A DNA stretch of 15,580 nucleotides from Clostridiales bacterium (GTDB lineage: Bacteria; Bacillota; Clostridia; Oscillospirales; Oscillospiraceae), in NCBI GenBank assembly GCA_019421975.1, contig JAHZEE010000003.1, positions 6,773-22,352 of the forward strand, given 5' to 3'. Made by a program: the position numbers and the translations under genes. Numbering within the stretch: the stretch's first letter is position 1; every line of letters begins with the position of its first letter. This document shows positions 14,661 through 15,580 of the stretch, one piece after another. The notes beneath the pieces are model-generated. The model made no database searches and was not told where the DNA came from. It saw only the letters and a list, made by a program, of their open reading frames with translations.

Positions 14661-14699
14661 TTGTACTACTACAGTAATACAATAATACAGTTTTGTCAA
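14661..14699 (-). promoter_or_regulatory. Promoter and probable GntR operator of the ABC operon
   Basis: On the minus strand a perfect TTGACA (14699-14694), a 17-bp spacer and TACTGT (14676-14671). A 22-bp imperfect palindrome at 14661-14682, with arms TTGTACTACTA-like and TTGTATTACTG (9 of 11 positions symmetric), is centred on the -10 box. A third half-site, AATACA-like, lies at 14684-14689. This is where a YtrA-type repressor would be expected to bind. Confidence 0.65.
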
Positions 14700-14736
14700 G
14701 GGGAATTTAAAAAAATATTTGATTGTTTTAAAATCG

Positions 14737-14772
14737 AAAAAAAGACGCGTGCTGCTCGGCAGCACGCGTCTT
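14737..14772 (-). terminator. Intrinsic terminator of the nitroreductase gene
   Basis: A perfect 14-bp stem (14742-14755 with 14759-14772, AAGACGCGTGCTGC) and a 3-nt loop. Read on the minus strand it ends in seven Ts, 15 nt after the stop codon. Confidence 0.93.
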
Positions 14773-14787
14773 GGCTGGTGGAATGGA

Positions 14788-15330
14788 TCAGAGATAGCGG
14801 AGCAGATCCTCCACTGCCTTGCGCTTGGGGGTGGCCGGCGTCTCCGCCGGATAGCCCATGGCGACCAGACCGCCCACGATCTGGCCCTCCGGCAGCTGAA
14901 GCACCTGGGCGAGCTTATCCTCGTCAAAGATGCCCATGACGACCGAACCGATGCCGCGGTCGTGGGCGGACAGGCACAGGGTCTGGGTGGCGATGCCGGC
15001 GTCGAACATCTCCCAGCGGTCCTCCTTGCTGGTGGAAAAAGCGCCATCGCGCTCAAAGCCAGAGCGGCCGTGGACAATGGCGATCACCATGAGCAGGGGG
15101 CAGCGGCGGATGGTGTTGGCGTTATACTGGAAGTCCATCACGCACTCAGAGGCGATTTTCTCCTTGAGCGCCGGGTCTTCCACAGCGATATAGCGGACGG
15201 GCTGACAGTTTTTCCAGGACGGCGCCATGGCGCTGTCGCCAATGATCTCATTTACAATCTCATGGGGCACGGGACGGTCCTCAAATTTCCGTACACTTCT
15301 TCTGGTTCTGATGCAGGTAATGGCATCCAT
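14788..15330 (-). CDS. Nitroreductase-family FMN oxidoreductase
   Basis: A 180-residue cytosolic flavoprotein. The N-terminal RTRRSVRKFEDRPVP (8-22) holds the FMN phosphate-binding Arg/Ser cluster. SAMAPSWKNCQPVRYIAVED (about 33-52) and DAGIATQTLCLSAHDRGIGSVVMGIF are the standard second and third landmarks, and GYPAETP closes the fold. Such proteins are dimers that use NAD(P)H to reduce nitro groups, quinones or other small acceptors; the native substrate is unknown. ATG at 15330 has AAAGGGG 9 nt upstream. The gene is monocistronic with its own promoter and terminator. Confidence 0.93.
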   Translation of the reverse strand: MDAITCIRTRRSVRKFEDRPVPHEIVNEIIGDSAMAPSWKNCQPVRYIAVEDPALKEKIASECVMDFQYNANTIRRCPLLMVIAIVHGRSGFERDGAFSTSKEDRWEMFDAGIATQTLCLSAHDRGIGSVVMGIFDEDKLAQVLQLPEGQIVGGLVAMGYPAETPATPKRKAVEDLLRYL

Positions 15331-15396
15331 GTAATAAAACCCCTTTCAGTCGTTTGGCAAGTTTTGACGAAGATTCCAATTCGTTTGACTGGTGAC

Positions 15397-15424
15397 AGTA
15401 TAGCACAAGCGCATAAAAATGCAA
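15397..15424 (-). promoter_or_regulatory. SigA-type promoter of the nitroreductase gene
   Basis: On the minus strand TTGCAT (15424-15419), a 16-bp spacer and TATACT (15402-15397), preceded by TGC (extended -10). Confidence 0.65.
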
Positions 15425-15460
15425 GCGGCAGGTGTAAAAATTGGGACAACCATCGCCCGC

Positions 15461-15489
15461 TTTACTTTCTGCCGCAGCCGGCTTATACT
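15461..15489 (+). promoter_or_regulatory. SigA-type promoter of the DUF2461 gene
   Basis: TTTACT (15461-15466), a 17-bp spacer and TATACT (15484-15489), about 30 nt before the start codon. Confidence 0.6.
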
Positions 15490-15518
15490 ATATATAAAAG
15501 ACAGAGAGGAGCGGTGCG

Positions 15519-15580
15519 ATGTTTACGGGCTTTTCACCGGAGGCCATCGATTTTCTGTGGGGCATCCGGTTTAACAATGA
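15519..15580 (+). CDS. DUF2461 family protein, N-terminal fragment
   Basis: Only the first 20 codons are in the window. ATG at 15519 has GAGAGGAG about 9 nt upstream, and the start MFTGFSPEAIDFLWGIRFNN matches the very conserved beginning of DUF2461 (TIGR02453) proteins. The family is a cytosolic protein of about 220 residues with unknown function. The identification rests on this short block alone. Confidence 0.75.
   Translation, partial: MFTGFSPEAIDFLWGIRFNN

Overview
The window looks like a chromosomal segment of an endospore-forming, high-GC anaerobic Clostridia, most likely of the Oscillospiraceae type (Oscillibacter/Flavonifractor-like). The placement is an inference. It rests on a spoIIID gene, an S-layer-homology (SLH) surface protein, strong AGGAGG ribosome binding sites, occasional TTG/GTG starts, a YtrA-type GntR/ABC cassette, and FMN/Fe-S flavoenzymes of the kind common in gut Clostridia. 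No rRNA, tRNA, CRISPR array, insertion sequence or phage gene was recognised.

Layout. (1) 1-3179, minus strand: a large secreted SLH protein cut by the left edge. Upstream of it lie a promoter, a perfect 13-unit TGTC/GACA tandem repeat that begins at the predicted transcription start, and a strong terminator-like hairpin just before the ribosome binding site. (2) 3380-3724: non-coding, with a GC-rich structured element, leading to spoIIID (plus, TTG start, own terminator). (3) serC (plus), converging with a minus-strand operon of two tandemly duplicated CtBP-like D-2-hydroxyacid dehydrogenases; back-to-back terminators separate them. The downstream copy has lost exactly 35 residues from the cofactor-binding core. 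(4) A 350-bp divergent control region with a perfect 9+9 palindrome over the dehydrogenase promoter. It leads on the plus strand to a small cupin and a 650-residue Old-Yellow-Enzyme/Fe-S/FAD reductase. (5) A membrane-anchored phosphodiester glycosidase (NAGPA) domain protein, then leuB behind its own promoter and a leader hairpin. (6) A minus-strand, translationally overlapping operon: GntR (YtrA type), ABC ATPase, ABC-2 permease. (7) A minus-strand nitroreductase, divergent from the first codons of a DUF2461 protein at the right edge.

How the genes work together. The dehydrogenases and the cupin/enoate-reductase-like pair face each other across one control region and may form a reductive pathway for 2-oxo/2-hydroxy and unsaturated acids; this is inference, and no dehydratase is present. 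SerC and LeuB are ordinary amino-acid biosynthesis enzymes sitting alone. The GntR-ABC cassette is probably autoregulated through a palindrome over its own promoter.

The strongest observations for follow-up are the tetranucleotide repeat and leader hairpin of the SLH gene, and the dehydrogenase copy with a clean deletion of its NAD-binding core.
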